This document shows, in pieces, positions 45,272-56,989 of a stretch of DNA of 64,000 nt. The stretch is taken from positions 262,294,783-262,358,782 of the forward strand of contig OW240913.1 of assembly GCA_933207985.1 (NCBI GenBank). The letters run 5' to 3'. The position numbers and the translations under genes are program-made. Position 1 is the first letter of the stretch. Each line of letters starts with the position of its first letter. This DNA is from Pelobates cultripes (taxonomy: Eukaryota; Chordata; Amphibia; Anura; Pelobatidae). Under the pieces are notes generated by a model that was not told the origin of the DNA, ran no database searches, and was given only the letters and a program-made list of their open reading frames with translations.

Positions 45272-45312
45272 TCCATTTGATAAAGTCCTTTTGTGACGAA
45301 ACGCGTTATGGA
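45272..45312 (+). ncRNA. Hammerhead-like ribozyme motif
   Basis: tccat, TTGATAA core, extra A, GTC/GAC stem II with a 7-base loop, GAAA, CGCG, TT, atgga. Stem I pairs fully over 5 bp (tccat/atgga). Stem III would be A-U and C-G closing a GC loop, the minimal stem III type reported for Penelope-like elements. The predicted cut follows the GTT. Core changes C to T and G to A may weaken it. Confidence 0.55.
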
Positions 45313-46063
45313 TATTTGAATATTGTGTTTTTTATATATATTAAAGTATTTTTGGTCATTTGTTTGTGCCAATTATCTTTTTTATAGACACATATCTTTC
45401 TTTTTTACCCTGGCCTTTTTACTGTTATTTTAATTATTTTTACTGGTTTTAAAAGAAACCTAAAAATTCCTGGAAGTTTCCTGTACCCAAAGAAATCCGT
45501 AGGTAGGGATCAATCCACCCAAGCTATCATCAAAGAGCAGTGGGTCTGCTCTTACTTTGTAAGTACATTTCTTTTATTATTTTATTATTATTTGCCATAC
45601 AGTGAGCACTATTGGCTGTTTGTTTTATCCCGAGAATTGGATACCATTCACGGAGAAGAACCTGCTTATATCCCATAAGCGGGGATTAAACCGCTGTACG
45701 CGCTTTACTCCAGAGCTGGACATTAGCTATGGTAGATGTGAGTTTTATACTATTATTTTTACGTCTATACCTGAAACTTTACATACTACACCATTGGATG
45801 TCCTTTTTTCCCTCTTTTTATTTTTCATAACGAGTGAAACCACCACATAAATAGAAGACCCCACCAACCAAGGACACCTGTAAGAATATACCAGTTGGAC
45901 TTTCTCTCTTTTTCCTTTTATTGGACTTTATTTAATGTGCGCAGCCTTTTATTGTCTTTATTTTATCTTGTTTTAATAGGGTTTGAGGGATTCCCTTTTT
46001 AAGGTTGCTGCCATAAGTTATTTAGCGCTGTCTCATTCCTCTTATTTACTAAAACCCCTAGAG

Positions 46064-46197
46064 CAGGCTTCCCCAAACTCCGGCCCTCCAGATGTTGCTG
46101 AACTACAACTCCCATGATTCTATAAATGAAATAGATAGGCTGAGAATCATGGGCGTAGTTCAGCAACATCTGGAGGGCCAGAGTTTGGGGAAGCCTG
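46064..46197. mobile_element. 134-bp palindromic hAT-type MITE
   Basis: Starts CAGGCTTCCCCAAACT and ends with its complement; most of the length is palindromic (ccagatgttgctgaactac against gtagttcagcaacatctgg). ccctagag flanks at 46056-46063 and 46198-46205, a perfect 8-bp duplication. It landed in the right target duplication of the Penelope-like element, so it is the younger. Confidence 0.95.
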
Positions 46198-46332
46198 CCC
46201 TAGAGGATGTGCACAATGATAGACACAGGAACCCCAGGGCTGTAGCCCATGGGTGGTTATGTAGCCTGACATGGCATAGCTAGAATTCAAATTATTACAT
46301 AGTGCTGTTGTTTAAAAAGCCACCTATAATAC

Positions 46333-48360
46333 CAGGGCAGGTGAAAGGATTTTTCACTACACAGGCGAAGATGCATTTTGCCACCCTCCTCCCCACTCCA
46401 AAAAAAAAAAATGCATCTTCACCTCTGTGTCTCGTAGCCCCCCTTTTGAATGTCTTACCCCAATTAGTGTTTTATATCCCCTCTCTTGAACTCTTGAATG
46501 TCTTACCCCTTTTGCCTATTTGAGCCTTACACTCCACTTTAGTGTGTCTCTTACAACCCTTTCTTCCCCCTAGCCCTATCTCCCCTCTCAGCCCATATAT
46601 ATATATATATATATATATATTTCTTTCTCCGATATATACAGATACAAGCAAAAATGCACATATGCACAAATACACAAATACACAAACATACAGACTCACA
46701 GCCATGCAAGCACACATACATACATACATAGTTATTTAGGCACACAGTCACAAAGATATAGGCACACAGTCATAAAAGGCACACAACCAAACACACACAG
46801 TCATACAATCGACACATATAGATACACTGTCACACAAACACAGACATACATTCATACAGACACAAGAACACAGAGCAATACAGACAGAGACATAAAGAGA
46901 CAGAGATAGGCATATAGAGACATACATACGCAGTCATACAGAGACATACAGACAAGGCATACAGAGACATACATACACAGACAGTCATACAAAGACATAC
47001 AGACTGTTTGTTTCTGTATGATTGATTGTGCATGTGTGTCTGTGTATGTACACAGGGTGGCTAAAAGATAGATCCCCATCTGTCGTGCAACTTCAACAAT
47101 GCTTTGAAAGCTGGGGCTCTACCGATTCTGCATGCTTGCAGGATTGTAGTTAGCACTGAGCAATATTTGTGTGCTTGAATGTAAGCATGTTTTTGTATGG
47201 AGTATTTTTGTGTGAATGTAGGTGTGTGTTTGTATGTAGTGTTTGAATGCAAGCATGCATTTATGTGTAGTGTTGGTTTTTGAATGCAGGGGTGTGTTTA
47301 TATATAATTTTGGTAGGTTTGTATGTAGTGTTCACATTTGAATGCAGAGGTGTGTTTGAATGTAGTGTTGACGTTTGCATGCAGGGGTGTATTTGTGTGT
47401 AGTGTTGGGATTTGAATACTGAGATGTATGCACATATACACATACGTATCCACTGCTACACACACACACACACACGCACTGTGATACACAGACATGAAGA
47501 TACACACACTGACACACATGCAGATGCACAGATACAAATATACACAAACTGATAAACATTCAGATAGACAGAGACACAGATAGACACATATACAGATACA
47601 CACAAACAGTGACATACAGATAAACACACACTTATATACAGACACACTGACAGACATACAGATATATACACACACTGACATACATACACACACATACACA
47701 CTGATAGACATACAAACACACACATATTGACAGACATACAGGTACAAACAAAGACACACTGAAAGACATACATATACACAAACACACTGACAGATATACA
47801 CACACACACACAGACACACACACACTGACAGATATACAGACACACAGGCACAGTGACAGTCATACACACATACATACACACACACACACCTACACTGGGC
47901 AAAATATACACTTTTCTAGCCACCCTCCTGTTTCCTACCTTGTGGGTTCAGGAGGATGACTTACCTGGGATCAAGACTGCTGCCTGAGTTAGTTGGGAGT
48001 TGCAGGAGCTGGCCTTGCCCAGCCCCCCTCCTCTCTGCCTTCTCCTGCTCCAGTCTTCTTGGGAGGACATCACTTCCTCACATGCCAATAAGAAGGGGGC
48101 CGGCGGTAGCGCAGTCCCTGCTGGGCGTCAACTGCAATGTGTGCTACAGAGGGAGCAAAAATATGACTTGTTCATATCCCTTCCCCCTCCACACAGTCCG
48201 CAGCATGGTGGACGCAGTTGCTTGGCAATGCTACGAGAAGCGACCAGCAGGAGAGGAGCGATGTGCGCTCTCCTCATGCCGGCCACCCAGACATTTGCGC
48301 CCCTGGGCCGGTATGCCCTAAGGCGGCCGCCTGAGCTGCCTTATGGGCGCGCCGGCCCTG
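46333..48360. mobile_element. Large hAT-like element, degraded
   Basis: Starts CAGGGCAGG and ends GCGCCGGCCCTG. Flanking octamers tataatac and catactac match at 6 of 8. Interior order is pyrimidine-rich (46390-46590), TA and CA microsatellites (46600-47890), then GC-rich sequence, the same plan as 8965-12715 and 49374-51656. No transposase. Confidence 0.55.
46596..47890. repeat. Compound TA/CA/TG microsatellite block
   Basis: (TA)n at 46597-46620, cacacata-type units at 46650-47020 and 47430-47890, and a 47160-47420 stretch of about 30-bp units around gtttgaatgtagtgttg. Cys/Val/Tyr-rich frames are artefacts. Confidence 0.85.
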
Positions 48361-48660
48361 CATACTACAATATTGTGGCAGTACTTTATAATTAGGAGAG
48401 TGACATTAACATTTAACTATTTCCAGCACCTATTTTGAACATAGGGTAACATTGAGTAATTATCTGTAAAGATCACATGGAAACATTTAATGATCAAATA
48501 AATGAATTTGAACACCATGTAACTTGCAGATATATTTAAAAAAATAATACTTCTGGCCTGACTTCACATGGAACTTACAATCAAGTGCCACATGGAAGTG
48601 CCTTAAATGACATGTTTTGGGATTTGTAATTGGACTGCTTTGTAGCAAGACAAATCAGAG
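48361..48660. other. Unassigned AT-rich DNA
   Basis: No gene or repeat boundary seen. Confidence 0.35.
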
Positions 48661-49090
48661 CAGTGGTTCCCAAACTTTTTGGGTTCAAGGCGCCCTTAAT
48701 ATTTCAATATTTTTCCAAGGCGCACCAAGTTAAAACAATTTACTAGGTTGTATACATGTACAGTGCAGCAGCATTTACCGGGCCCCTGTTCAGCAGAAAT
48801 GCTTGCCATTCAAGCAGAGATCCATAACCTAATCTTGGGAGGGGCACTGGTAGATTATTTAAAGAAACAATCCAGGCACAATATTCACCACATCACTTTG
48901 TAGTGGTTATAGTGCCAGCAGTGCCGTAGTGCCCTCCTAGAGTAAGTAGTCAAACTGTTTTAGAACAGTTTGACAACTTACCAGGGATTTGCTGGGATAG
49001 GGGCTGTAGCAGGAAATAGGGGCAGTAGTGTGTGTGAGCGGTGCAATATGTGTGTGTGTGTGAGTGGTGGAGTGTGTGTGTGAGGGGTGT
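48661..49090. mobile_element. hAT-type remnant (CAGTGGTTCCCAAACTTTTT end)
   Basis: The left terminus matches a common hAT end and recurs at 59152. The interior matches 59280-59400 and 9487-9720. The right end is not identified. Non-coding. Confidence 0.6.
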
Positions 49091-49373
49091 GAGGATGTTT
49101 ATGGGGTGATAATTTTAATGAAATATTATTTTTAATATTTATCAAAAAATAATTTAATACTTTTTATTATATCAAAAATTTATATATTAGCACTGTTCAC
49201 CTTGATTGTTTTAAAGCAAAGAGTTACCCTCTATTTTAACTCTTGTAGAACCTGGAGTATGATTATTAGAGAATTTGTATTTCACATATTAATCACAAAC
49301 TATTATAAAAATATATATAACATAAGTATCCATATGGCAACAGTTTTTGACACAATTTCAGATAGCTCATAGC
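49091..49373. other. Unassigned AT-rich DNA
   Basis: No recognised features besides the flanking duplication at 49366-49373. Confidence 0.35.
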
Positions 49374-51656
49374 CAGGGGCGTACCTAGAGCATTTGGCAC
49401 CCGGGGCGGATCCTATGCTTGGCACCCCCCCCCCCTCCCCCCCCCACCCAAAAAAAAATAAAAAAAACCTGTAAAAAATGTTAAAGGTTTTCTTTCTTTT
49501 TTTTTACAATTTGTAAACTTTGCAAATCCGCTGTCAGCCCCTCCTACAAAACCCTTGTCCTGCCCCGCCCCTCCTACAAAACCTCTGTCCTGCCCCTTCT
49601 ACAAATCCTGTACTGCCCCTGTCTACAAAACCCCCTTCCACAAATCCCCTGCTTATCCCCCCTTATAAAGACTCCTGTCCCAATACAAAACCCCCGCCCC
49701 CTTCTACAAAATCCCTGCAACCCCACACACACATTTACAGGCAGACAGTCACACACTCAGTTACAGACAGTCACACACTGTTACTGGCAGACAGTCACAC
49801 ACAGTCACAGGCAGACAGTCACACATACACATTTCCTCTGTGCGGCCAGTTTATCAGCTGTTTGCGGCCAGTTTATCAGCCCCCTCCAGCCAGGGCCGGT
49901 GCAAGGATTTGTGACATCACAATGCCCCACCCATATGATTTGCCATGTTAACTAACGCCAGTGCTGCAGTGCCGCCGTGTTTACATTAAAAGGCCTGCAG
50001 GGACAGGCTATAGACACTAGAACCACTACATTAAGCTGAAGTGGTTCTGGGGACTATAGTGTTTCTTTAATGTGAGGTAAATTAGAGCTTAGTGCCACGA
50101 ATAATATACTAGATTGCCTACTTACAACCAGATGAGGATGATGATGGGCTCTAGCTGCAGTCTGGCTCCACTGGTCTGGTGCAGAACAGGCTCTCTGGAG
50201 GCGGTTTGTAACTGTGGTCACAAAAATCAATGTTCTGGGAGAACGGGAAGCAGCTCCATTTTTGGGGGTCCTTTACACAGCTCATGGTCTGGGTCCCAGG
50301 GTCCACCTTCATGTTCCACCAATGAGTTTGTTCACAGGGGGTGGAGTGTGTAAGGGATGTCCTGATATGTATGTAAGGAATGCATTGTGTGAAATTGTGT
50401 TTGTATGTGTAAGGGCTGCAAGGTGTGTTTCTGTGTATGTATGGGATGCATTGAATGTGTGTAAGGGGTGCATTGAGTGTGTGTAATGAATGCATTGTGT
50501 GTAACGGTTGCATTGCTTGTGTATGTGTGTCTGTGTGTGTAATGCATTGTGTGTTTTTCTGTGTGCAAGGGGTGCATTGTGTGTATGTGATGAATGTCAA
50601 TCTCTCCTCCCGCTCCAATTTCCTTCTCCTCCTCCCAATTTCTCTTTCTCACCCCCCCTCCTAATTTCTCTCCCCCTCAATTTCTCTCCCCCCTCCTAAT
50701 TTCTCTCTTTCTCACCCCCCTCCTAATTTCTCTCCCCCCCTAATTTCTCTTTCCCCCTCCTAATATCTCTTCCCCCCCTCCTAATTTCAATTTCTCTCCC
50801 CCCCTCCTAATTTCAATTTCTCTCCCCCCTCCTAATTTCTCTTTCTCACCCCCCTCCTAATTTCTCTCCCCCCCTCCTAGTTTCTCTTCCCCCTCCTAAT
50901 TTCTCTCTCACCCCCGCCTCCTTTCTCTCTCACCCTCTTTCTCACCCCCCCTCATTTCTTTCACCCCCCCTCATTTCTCCTCTCTCACCCCCCCTTTTTC
51001 CTCTTTCTCACCCCCCCTTTTTCCTCTCACTCCCCCTCATTTCTCCCACACCCCCCCTTTTTCCTCTCCTCCCCCTCATTCTCACCCCTTTTTCTCTCAC
51101 CCTCCTCCTCACCCCCCCTCATTTCTCACCCCTTTTCCTCTCACCCCCTCATTTCTCACCCCCCCCTTTTCCTCTCACCCCCCTCATTTCTCACCTTTTT
51201 CTCCTCACCCCCCCCTCATTTCTCCACCCCCTCTCCCCCCCCATTTCCCTCTTTCTCACCCCCCCCTCCCCCCTCCCTCCCTGTAGCGTGGCCGAGCCTA
51301 GTATAGTCCGCGGGTACAGGGAGCAGCCGTTTCCTGTACCCGGCCGGACTAACAGTGAAGCACTTCCTGTCGACCGGGTCAGGCTGTGCTCTCTTCCTGC
51401 GGACTATAAGGCTTCATTCTACAGAGGGAGCTGACAGGTGGGAGCGCTGAGCGCTTCCCTCCTGTCAGCCTCTCCTCAGGCTGCGCCCGGGCGGTGCGGT
51501 CCGCCCTCATGGACGCACCGCCCGGGCAAAGCTGCAGCCGCCTGAGGCTCTCTACAGAGCGCTCGGGCGGCTGCAGCATGGCTGGCCATGGCACCCCCCA
51601 CCCGGCTGGCACCCGGGGCGGACCGCCCCCCCCGCCCCCCCCTTAGTACGCCACTG
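49374..51656. mobile_element. Large hAT-like non-autonomous element (2.3 kb)
   Basis: Begins CAGGGGCGTACCTAG and ends CTTAGTACGCCACTG (imperfect inverted pair). ctcatagc flanks at 49366-49373 and 51657-51664, a perfect 8-bp duplication. Subterminal ggcacccggggcgga occurs at both ends in the same orientation. It contains the nested gccggtgcaaggat repeat (49893 on), TG-rich units, a polypyrimidine tract (50600-51290) and a GC-rich terminal part. No transposase. Confidence 0.88.
50600..51290. repeat. Polypyrimidine tract of ctcctaatttctctcccc-like units
   Basis: Units near 20-30 bp (cccctcctaatttctct) grade into cccctcatttctcac units. Counterpart of 11617-12290. Confidence 0.88.
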
Positions 51657-51664
51657 CTCATAGC

Positions 51665-51979
51665 AACATATCCATATAGATGCAAATTTCAACAAGATTT
51701 ACTACAGGACACTTTATTTGAAATTAGCAAGACATTCCTTAACACAGAACACAGCATCACACCACAGCAAGGCTTATAGCCATAATTTTTACTGTCAGTT
51801 TGAATCACACTGAGTTAACTCACTCACTGCTGGCTACAATGCTCACAGGAAAAACACCTTTAATATTGCAACAAACAAATACAATCAGTTTAATATTCAT
51901 TTCCCATTCAGTAAGCAATAAGAATAATTCTAACCAGATTTTACATTGCAGATGGTTAACTTTCCTGATCTTCCTGATA
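51665..51979. other. Unassigned AT-rich DNA
   Basis: No gene recognised. Confidence 0.35.
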
Positions 51980-52294
51980 CAGTGAGGGGGAAAAGTATTT
52001 GATCCCCTGCTGATTTTGAACGTTTGCCCACTGATAAATAAATGATCAGTCTATAATTTTAATGGAAGATGTATTTTAATAGGGAGAGACAGAATAAAAT
52101 TAAAAAAAAGTTATAAATTGATTTGGATGTCAACAAATAAAATAAGTATTTTATCCCCTGTAAATCAGCAAGATTTCTGGCTCCCAGTTGTTTTTTATAC
52201 AGGTAACAAGCTGAGATTAGGAGCACTCTCTTAAAGGGATACCTGTATAAAAGACACCTGTCCACAGAAGCAATCAGATTTCAAACTTTCTACC

Positions 52295-53124
52295 ATGGCC
52301 AAGACCAAAGAGCTGTCCAATGATGTCAGGGACAAGATTGTAGACCTGCACAAGGCTGGAATGGGCTACAAGACCATCGCCAAGCAGCTTGGTGAGGTGG
52401 TGACAACAGTTGGTTTGCAAATGGAGGAAACACAAAATAACTCTCAGACTCCCTCAAGAAAGCACATGTACAGGCCCATCTGATGTTTGCCAATGAACAT
52501 CCGAATGATTCAGAGGAGAACTGGGTGACAGTGTTGTGGTCAGATGAGACCAAAATCGAGCTCTTTGGCATCAACTCAACTCACCTCACCGTGTTTGGAG
52601 GAGGAAGAATGCTGCCTATGACCCCAAGAACACCATCCCTACCGTCAAACATAGAGGTGGGGGTGTTTTTCTGCTAAGGGGAACTGCTATGTTTACATAT
52701 GGGTTAATCCAGCCATAGCTTCTCACTATGATTTTCACAGTGAGAAGACGCCAGCGTCCATAGTAAAGCATGGAGAATGCTTTCTTATGGACTGACTGAC
52801 TGCGCGCGCGGCTCTTGCCGCGCATGTGCATTCGGTCAAAGAGGGAGCCTGACGCTGGAGAAAGGTAAGGTATTAACTAAGGTCTTTAGGTCCCCCCCAC
52901 CCTCAGGGTCCCACCTAAGGGTGGGGGGGGGACCTAAAGACCATCTGGTGCCAGGAAAAAAAGTTGTTTTTTTTGGTACTATAGTGGTCCTTTAATGACT
53001 TGGAGAGGATCTGCAAAGCGGAGTGGGACAAAATTCCTCCTGAGATGTGTGCAAACCTGGTGGCCAGAAACAAGAAACATCTGAGCTCTGTGATTGCCAA
53101 CAAGGGTTTTGCCACCAAGTACTA
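52295..53124 (+). pseudogene. Tc1-like transposase, interrupted
   Basis: Residues after 52295 give the first helix-turn-helix ([32 protein letters not shown]). A deletion removes the second DNA-binding part. 52483-52660 gives EENWVTVLWSDETKIELFGI, including the first catalytic Asp, but ends before the second. 52996-53124 resumes at the C-terminus ([24 protein letters not shown], then ANKGFATKY and stop). The region holding the second Asp and the Glu is missing and replaced by a TTAA-family sequence. Cut-and-paste at TA would be its role; this copy is dead. Confidence 0.85.
52680..52994. repeat. TTAA-family repeat in the Tc1 remnant
   Basis: Ends in tactatagtggtcctttaa, the family terminus. 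Includes a strong hairpin (52882-52940: ctttaggtccccccc...ggggggacctaaag) and a gcgcgcgcggc stretch. The join with Tc1 coding sequence at the right falls at a TTAA. Confidence 0.6.
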
Positions 53125-53320
53125 AGTGAAAGGAGTCAAATACTTATTTCACTCATTGACATGCAACTCAATTGATAACTTTTTTCTGGATTTTTTTTTC
53201 TGTTATTCTGTCTCTTACTGTTAAAATACACCTACCATTAAAATTATAGACTGACCATTTCTTTGTCAGTGGGCAAACGTTCAAACTCAGCAGGGGATCA
53301 AATACTTTTTTCCCTCTCTG

Positions 53321-54060
53321 TAAAGATTAACTATTCATAAATCCAGATAAATCAATATCTCTGGATAATAGCTTGATATGGTAAATTTGGCAAATTTCCA
53401 GTAAATATATTGTTCAATTATTCCACCTGCCGTAATGGAATGTATAACCATAAATTTCCTTACCTAAATATGATTTCATAAGATTTGAAATCTGACCAGC
53501 TTTTATCCAGGTATATTTCTGCTTTTAGTAAAAATGTATTTAAATAAAATAAAATAAAACCAGCATATTAACCAGCTTTCTTGGCAGAAATTATTTAGGC
53601 TTGAAGATATATTTCATGAATGGTGTATGCAAGTATGAGTAGAGATATGTGAAAAACAAAGTTATGAAGAGTTCTGAGTATTCCAGATTTTAGAGTTTCA
53701 GTTGGAAATTTTTATTTTATTTTTTTTTAGAGTTAGGTGTGTCCAGCTTTTGGTTAGTGATCAAAAATCAGAGACCTCTTGTCTCCTGCTTATTGCTCCA
53801 GATTTCCGACTTAAGACAATGTCTTCGGCTTACTTCTCAATTTTTAAAGGAAAAGCTTTCCTAAACTTTCTTTACGTCACTAATTTAAAGTGGCAAATAA
53901 AATCAAGTGAGTGTGTCTTCTCTACAGGTTATCATCTAGACTTTGGTCAATAGATGGCGATGTAACACCACAAGAAAAACTAATCAGTAATTCCAACTAC
54001 CACTTTGTAGAAGGGTTTAATTGAATTTCGTAATGTGTTTAAAGTCACAGTTTTCTTATC
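53321..54060. other. Unassigned DNA before the retroviral remains
   Basis: Expected place for gag or LTR, but no such motif was found. Confidence 0.35.
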
Positions 54061-54490
54061 TCTATGGTTCCTGATATAGCTGGACCCTCTCCTACTGTTA
54101 ATGTTACATTACCAGGTGATAGAATAGTACCTTTTCTTCTAGACACTGGGACAGTCGGTTCTTTTGCGCAGGAGAAATATACTTTTCCATATGAGAAATC
54201 AGATATGTTATCATGTGTAGGTAGGACCCCTGCAGAAATCCCTCTAACCCACCAGATGAAGCTGAAACTCCATGACTCTATTTCTCTCATTACCAGATTG
54301 CTTGTCAGACCTAATGTCCCTGTGAATTTGCTAGGAAGTGATGTTTTGTCTGCTATTAATACCGACATTCAGTTTAGTCCGTCTGGAGAGGTATCACTGT
54401 CCCTGCCCCTAGAGTACAATCACCTAATACCCCTTGTCAATTTATACAGCAAAGTATCTAAAAAGGGTATTACAAAGGCACAAAAATAGT
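54061..54490 (+). pseudogene. Endogenous retrovirus protease
   Basis: A frame of about 140 residues holds a retropepsin: the active-site triplet LLDTG at about residues 25-29 and, near residue 95, a LLGSDVL block like the second conserved region. Retropepsins act as dimers to process viral polyproteins. It is followed, after a palindromic insertion, by RT in the expected order. No gag precedes it, so the provirus is 5'-truncated. The active site looks kept, but the surrounding gene is broken. Confidence 0.8.
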
Positions 54491-54647
54491 ATAATACTGT
54501 ATTAACATAAAGAAATGTTAATAATTCAACGGTCTTTATCACCTACATTTTGATGGGCTCTATATACTAATTACACTTGTGAGTTCAACCTTGAATTATT
54601 AACATTTCTTTATGTCAATACAGTATAATACTATTTTTGTGCCTTTG
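54473..54647. repeat. Palindromic insertion with 57-bp arms between protease and RT
   Basis: 54473-54529 and 54591-54647 are inverted copies matching at 55 of 57 bases, with a 61-base loop. It breaks the retroviral pol region. Superfamily unknown. Confidence 0.85.
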
Positions 54648-54839
54648 TTTTACCCTTTGTAGACACTTTGCTGTGTGGATTTGTATTGAGTTTTTTTTAG
54701 AGGATTCCTTTATATCTACTAAGTGGTTGTAATTGGAAAGGGTAAATACCACTTTTCAATTTTATGTGTGTAACACACAAGCAGTGCACTTTTTTGTGAA
54801 TGTAATTTCAAGTTTTTCCTTGCCAATTTACTAGGGACC

Positions 54840-55735
54840 CTCACTGTGCCCAACCCTGTGACAGAACCTACCATTGACTTGACCTCAGTCCCCGACTCTC
54901 TATGGGCAACATGGAAGACAGACACAGGCAGACTCTCTGTGCCCCCAGTCAAAGTGAATCTTCTGCCAGGAGCCACCCCTCCCTACCACAAACAGTACCC
55001 CCTCAGCCTGGTACAGGAGGACACCATCTCCCAATCTGTTCAAGAGCTACTGTAGGCAGGAGTAATTGTCCCAACCTCCTTCACTTTTCCCACCCCCTAT
55101 ACCCTGTTAAAAAGAAACAGGAGGAAGGAAAAACTATGGTTTATCGTATGGTACATGATTTAAGGGCGATTAATGCCGTGACCGAACTAATTGCCCCCAA
55201 TGTTCCCAACCCTCACAGATTGCACCTTCTTCTAAGGTGTTTACTGTCATTGACTTGGCAAATTCATTATTTTCTGTTCCCTTGCACCCAGACAGTCAAT
55301 TCCTTTTTGCATTTACACATAAACACAAACAAGACACATGGACGGTTTTGCTACAAGGTGCTCAAAATTCACCTACCATGTATAGCGTGGCAATGGCCCA
55401 AATTCTAGAAGCTTGGTCAAGGGCAGATGATGTTGTGTTATTACAATATGTTGATGATTTTCTTTTATGTTGCCCAGACCAGAAATCTTTTACAGAGCAC
55501 ACCCTGTCTTTACTAAAATTTATAACACAAGCAGAGTGCAAAGCTACAAAAGCCAAACTGCAAGCAAGTGTTCCCATTGTTATATTTTTAGGACACTATA
55601 TTTCTCATGGCACAAAACATCTCACAGAAGACAGGAAAAAAGCAGTCCAGAAAATTAACCCCCAAGCAGCCTAGCCCAGCTACGTACATTCCTGGGTCTA
55701 GTCTCCTATTGTCACCCATGGCTTCGCTCTGCAGC
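54840..55735 (+). pseudogene. pol: Endogenous retrovirus reverse transcriptase
   Basis: Frames at 54846-55055, 55080-55240 and 55237-55674 together cover the RT fingers and palm. Visible are LLPGATPPYHKQYPLS, a VHDLRAINAV block, TVIDLANSLFSVPL (first Asp), LLQGAQNSP, and the catalytic QYVDDFLL. The order and motifs are those of gamma/epsilon-type retroviral RT. It would copy the viral RNA. A stop after QELL and at least two frameshifts break it. The following connection region (55680-55735) continues with a FLGLVSYC-type block. Confidence 0.85.
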
Positions 55736-56815
55736 AATCTAAATGCAGCCTCAGTATGATTGCCTCACCCGTGAACACTTTCATTTAACTCCTGAAGCAG
55801 AGGAAGCCTTTCATACTTGTAAGTTGCTGGTCACCTCAGCTCCGGCACTGGGTCTTCCAGATTACAGAAAACCCTTCATCCTATTTTGCACCGTGCAGGC
55901 TGGTTAAGCAACAGCTGTCCTTACACAGGACCACGGTGGGAAACAGAGACCAATTGCCGATTACTGCACCAGGTTGGACCCTGTTGCCAGAGGTACCCCT
56001 TCTTGTGTAAGAGCAGTAGCTGCTGTTACTGTCCTACTGGACAAAGCCACCGACATTGTCTTAGATAATCCTGTCACCATTTACACACCGCATGACATTA
56101 ACAGCACTCTATCACAAGTTCAGCTGAAACACATACGTACTGCAAGGCATCTCAGGATGCAGTATGCTCCCCTCATGCCTCAAAATGTAACTTTAAAAAA
56201 GTGTACGGTATTAAATCCATCTACATTGCTTACCCTGGATTTCAAAGAGGGGAGTGGTGATTCTGATCTTTTTGTAAATTCCCTGTTACCAGACGAGTTA
56301 GCTGAAGCCCAGGTACCCCATGATTGTGCAGCATTAATGGCACAAGAGACAGCAGGTTTTTCACATGTAATTGAGTCTCCATTGTCTAATCCAGACTTTG
56401 AGTTTTTTGTAGATGGCTCCAGATATGCTGATGAGAAGGGCTACTTCCACACTGGATATGCTGTAGTCTCTGCACTCTGTACTAAAAGCTGAACCACTCA
56501 CCCCTCACTGCTCTGCACAGGACGCTGAGTTGAAGGCACTCACTGAAGCGTGCAAACTGGCCTCTGGTAAGACTTCTAATATTTACACAGACTCTCGCAA
56601 TGCCTTTGGTATAGCCCATGATTTTGGGCCTATATGGCAGGCTAGTGATTTTCTCACCTCAGCAGGAACTCCAATCAAGAACTCTGAAGCAGTGAGTGCA
56701 CTTATGGACGCTATTCTGCTACCCACTCAAGTAGGCATCAGAACACAGATGAAATTACAAGAGGATTACAAGAGGAAACCGCAAAGCAAACGAAGCTGAC
56801 AAGCAAGCAGCAATC
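55736..56815 (+). pseudogene. Endogenous retrovirus RT connection and RNase H
   Basis: 55790-55910 shows LTPEAEEAFHTCK and ALGLPDYRKPFILFC. 55974-56492 continues with the connection region and enters RNase H at FFVDGSRYADEKGYFHTGYAVV, with the first catalytic Asp. 56520-56800 gives DAELKALTEACKLA (Glu region) and NIYTDSRNAFGIAHDFGPIW (second Asp). RNase H removes RNA from the hybrid. Two or more stops and a frameshift at about 56490 break it. Confidence 0.8.
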
Positions 56816-56989
56816 CAACTTCATCCTTCTACAGGTAATACCTTCCTACAGGTTGTCCTTCAAGAAAAGACTGTTGACTACAATATTTTGTTGAGCCTGC
56901 AGAAGCAAGCAAGCAAAGAAGAACAAGATCTCTGGAGGAAACAAGATGCAGAACCTGATGATGACAAGATGTGGAGAAAAGGTAAAAGA

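Larger units (their letters stand above)
42842..46051 (+). mobile_element. Penelope-like element with target duplication and inverted flanks
   Basis: aaacccctagag occurs at 42830-42841 and 46052-46063, a perfect 12-bp duplication. Just inside, gacaataaaaggctgcacac...ataaag (42849-42882) is the inverse of 45926-45957. Between lie RT, GIY-YIG endonuclease, a 3' region with TATA-like ttatataac (45237) and a hammerhead-like motif (45272-45312), and about 740 bp more. RT plus GIY-YIG plus hammerhead is the known signature of Penelope-like elements. Confidence 0.88.
51980..53320 (+). mobile_element. Tc1-like element, second family, broken
   Basis: The left end cagtgagggggaaaagtatttgatcccctgctga and the inverted right end match apart from small differences. 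TA lies outside both ends (51978-51979, 53321-53322). The transposase inside is interrupted, and the centre is replaced by unrelated sequence (52680-52994). Confidence 0.85.

Noticed and set aside
46472..47923. Cys/Val/Tyr-rich minus-strand frames up to 195 residues
   Set aside because: CA microsatellite read on the other strand.
47956..48395. 121- and 131-residue frames in GC-rich sequence
   Set aside because: They lie in the GC-rich end of a hAT-like element and show no domain.
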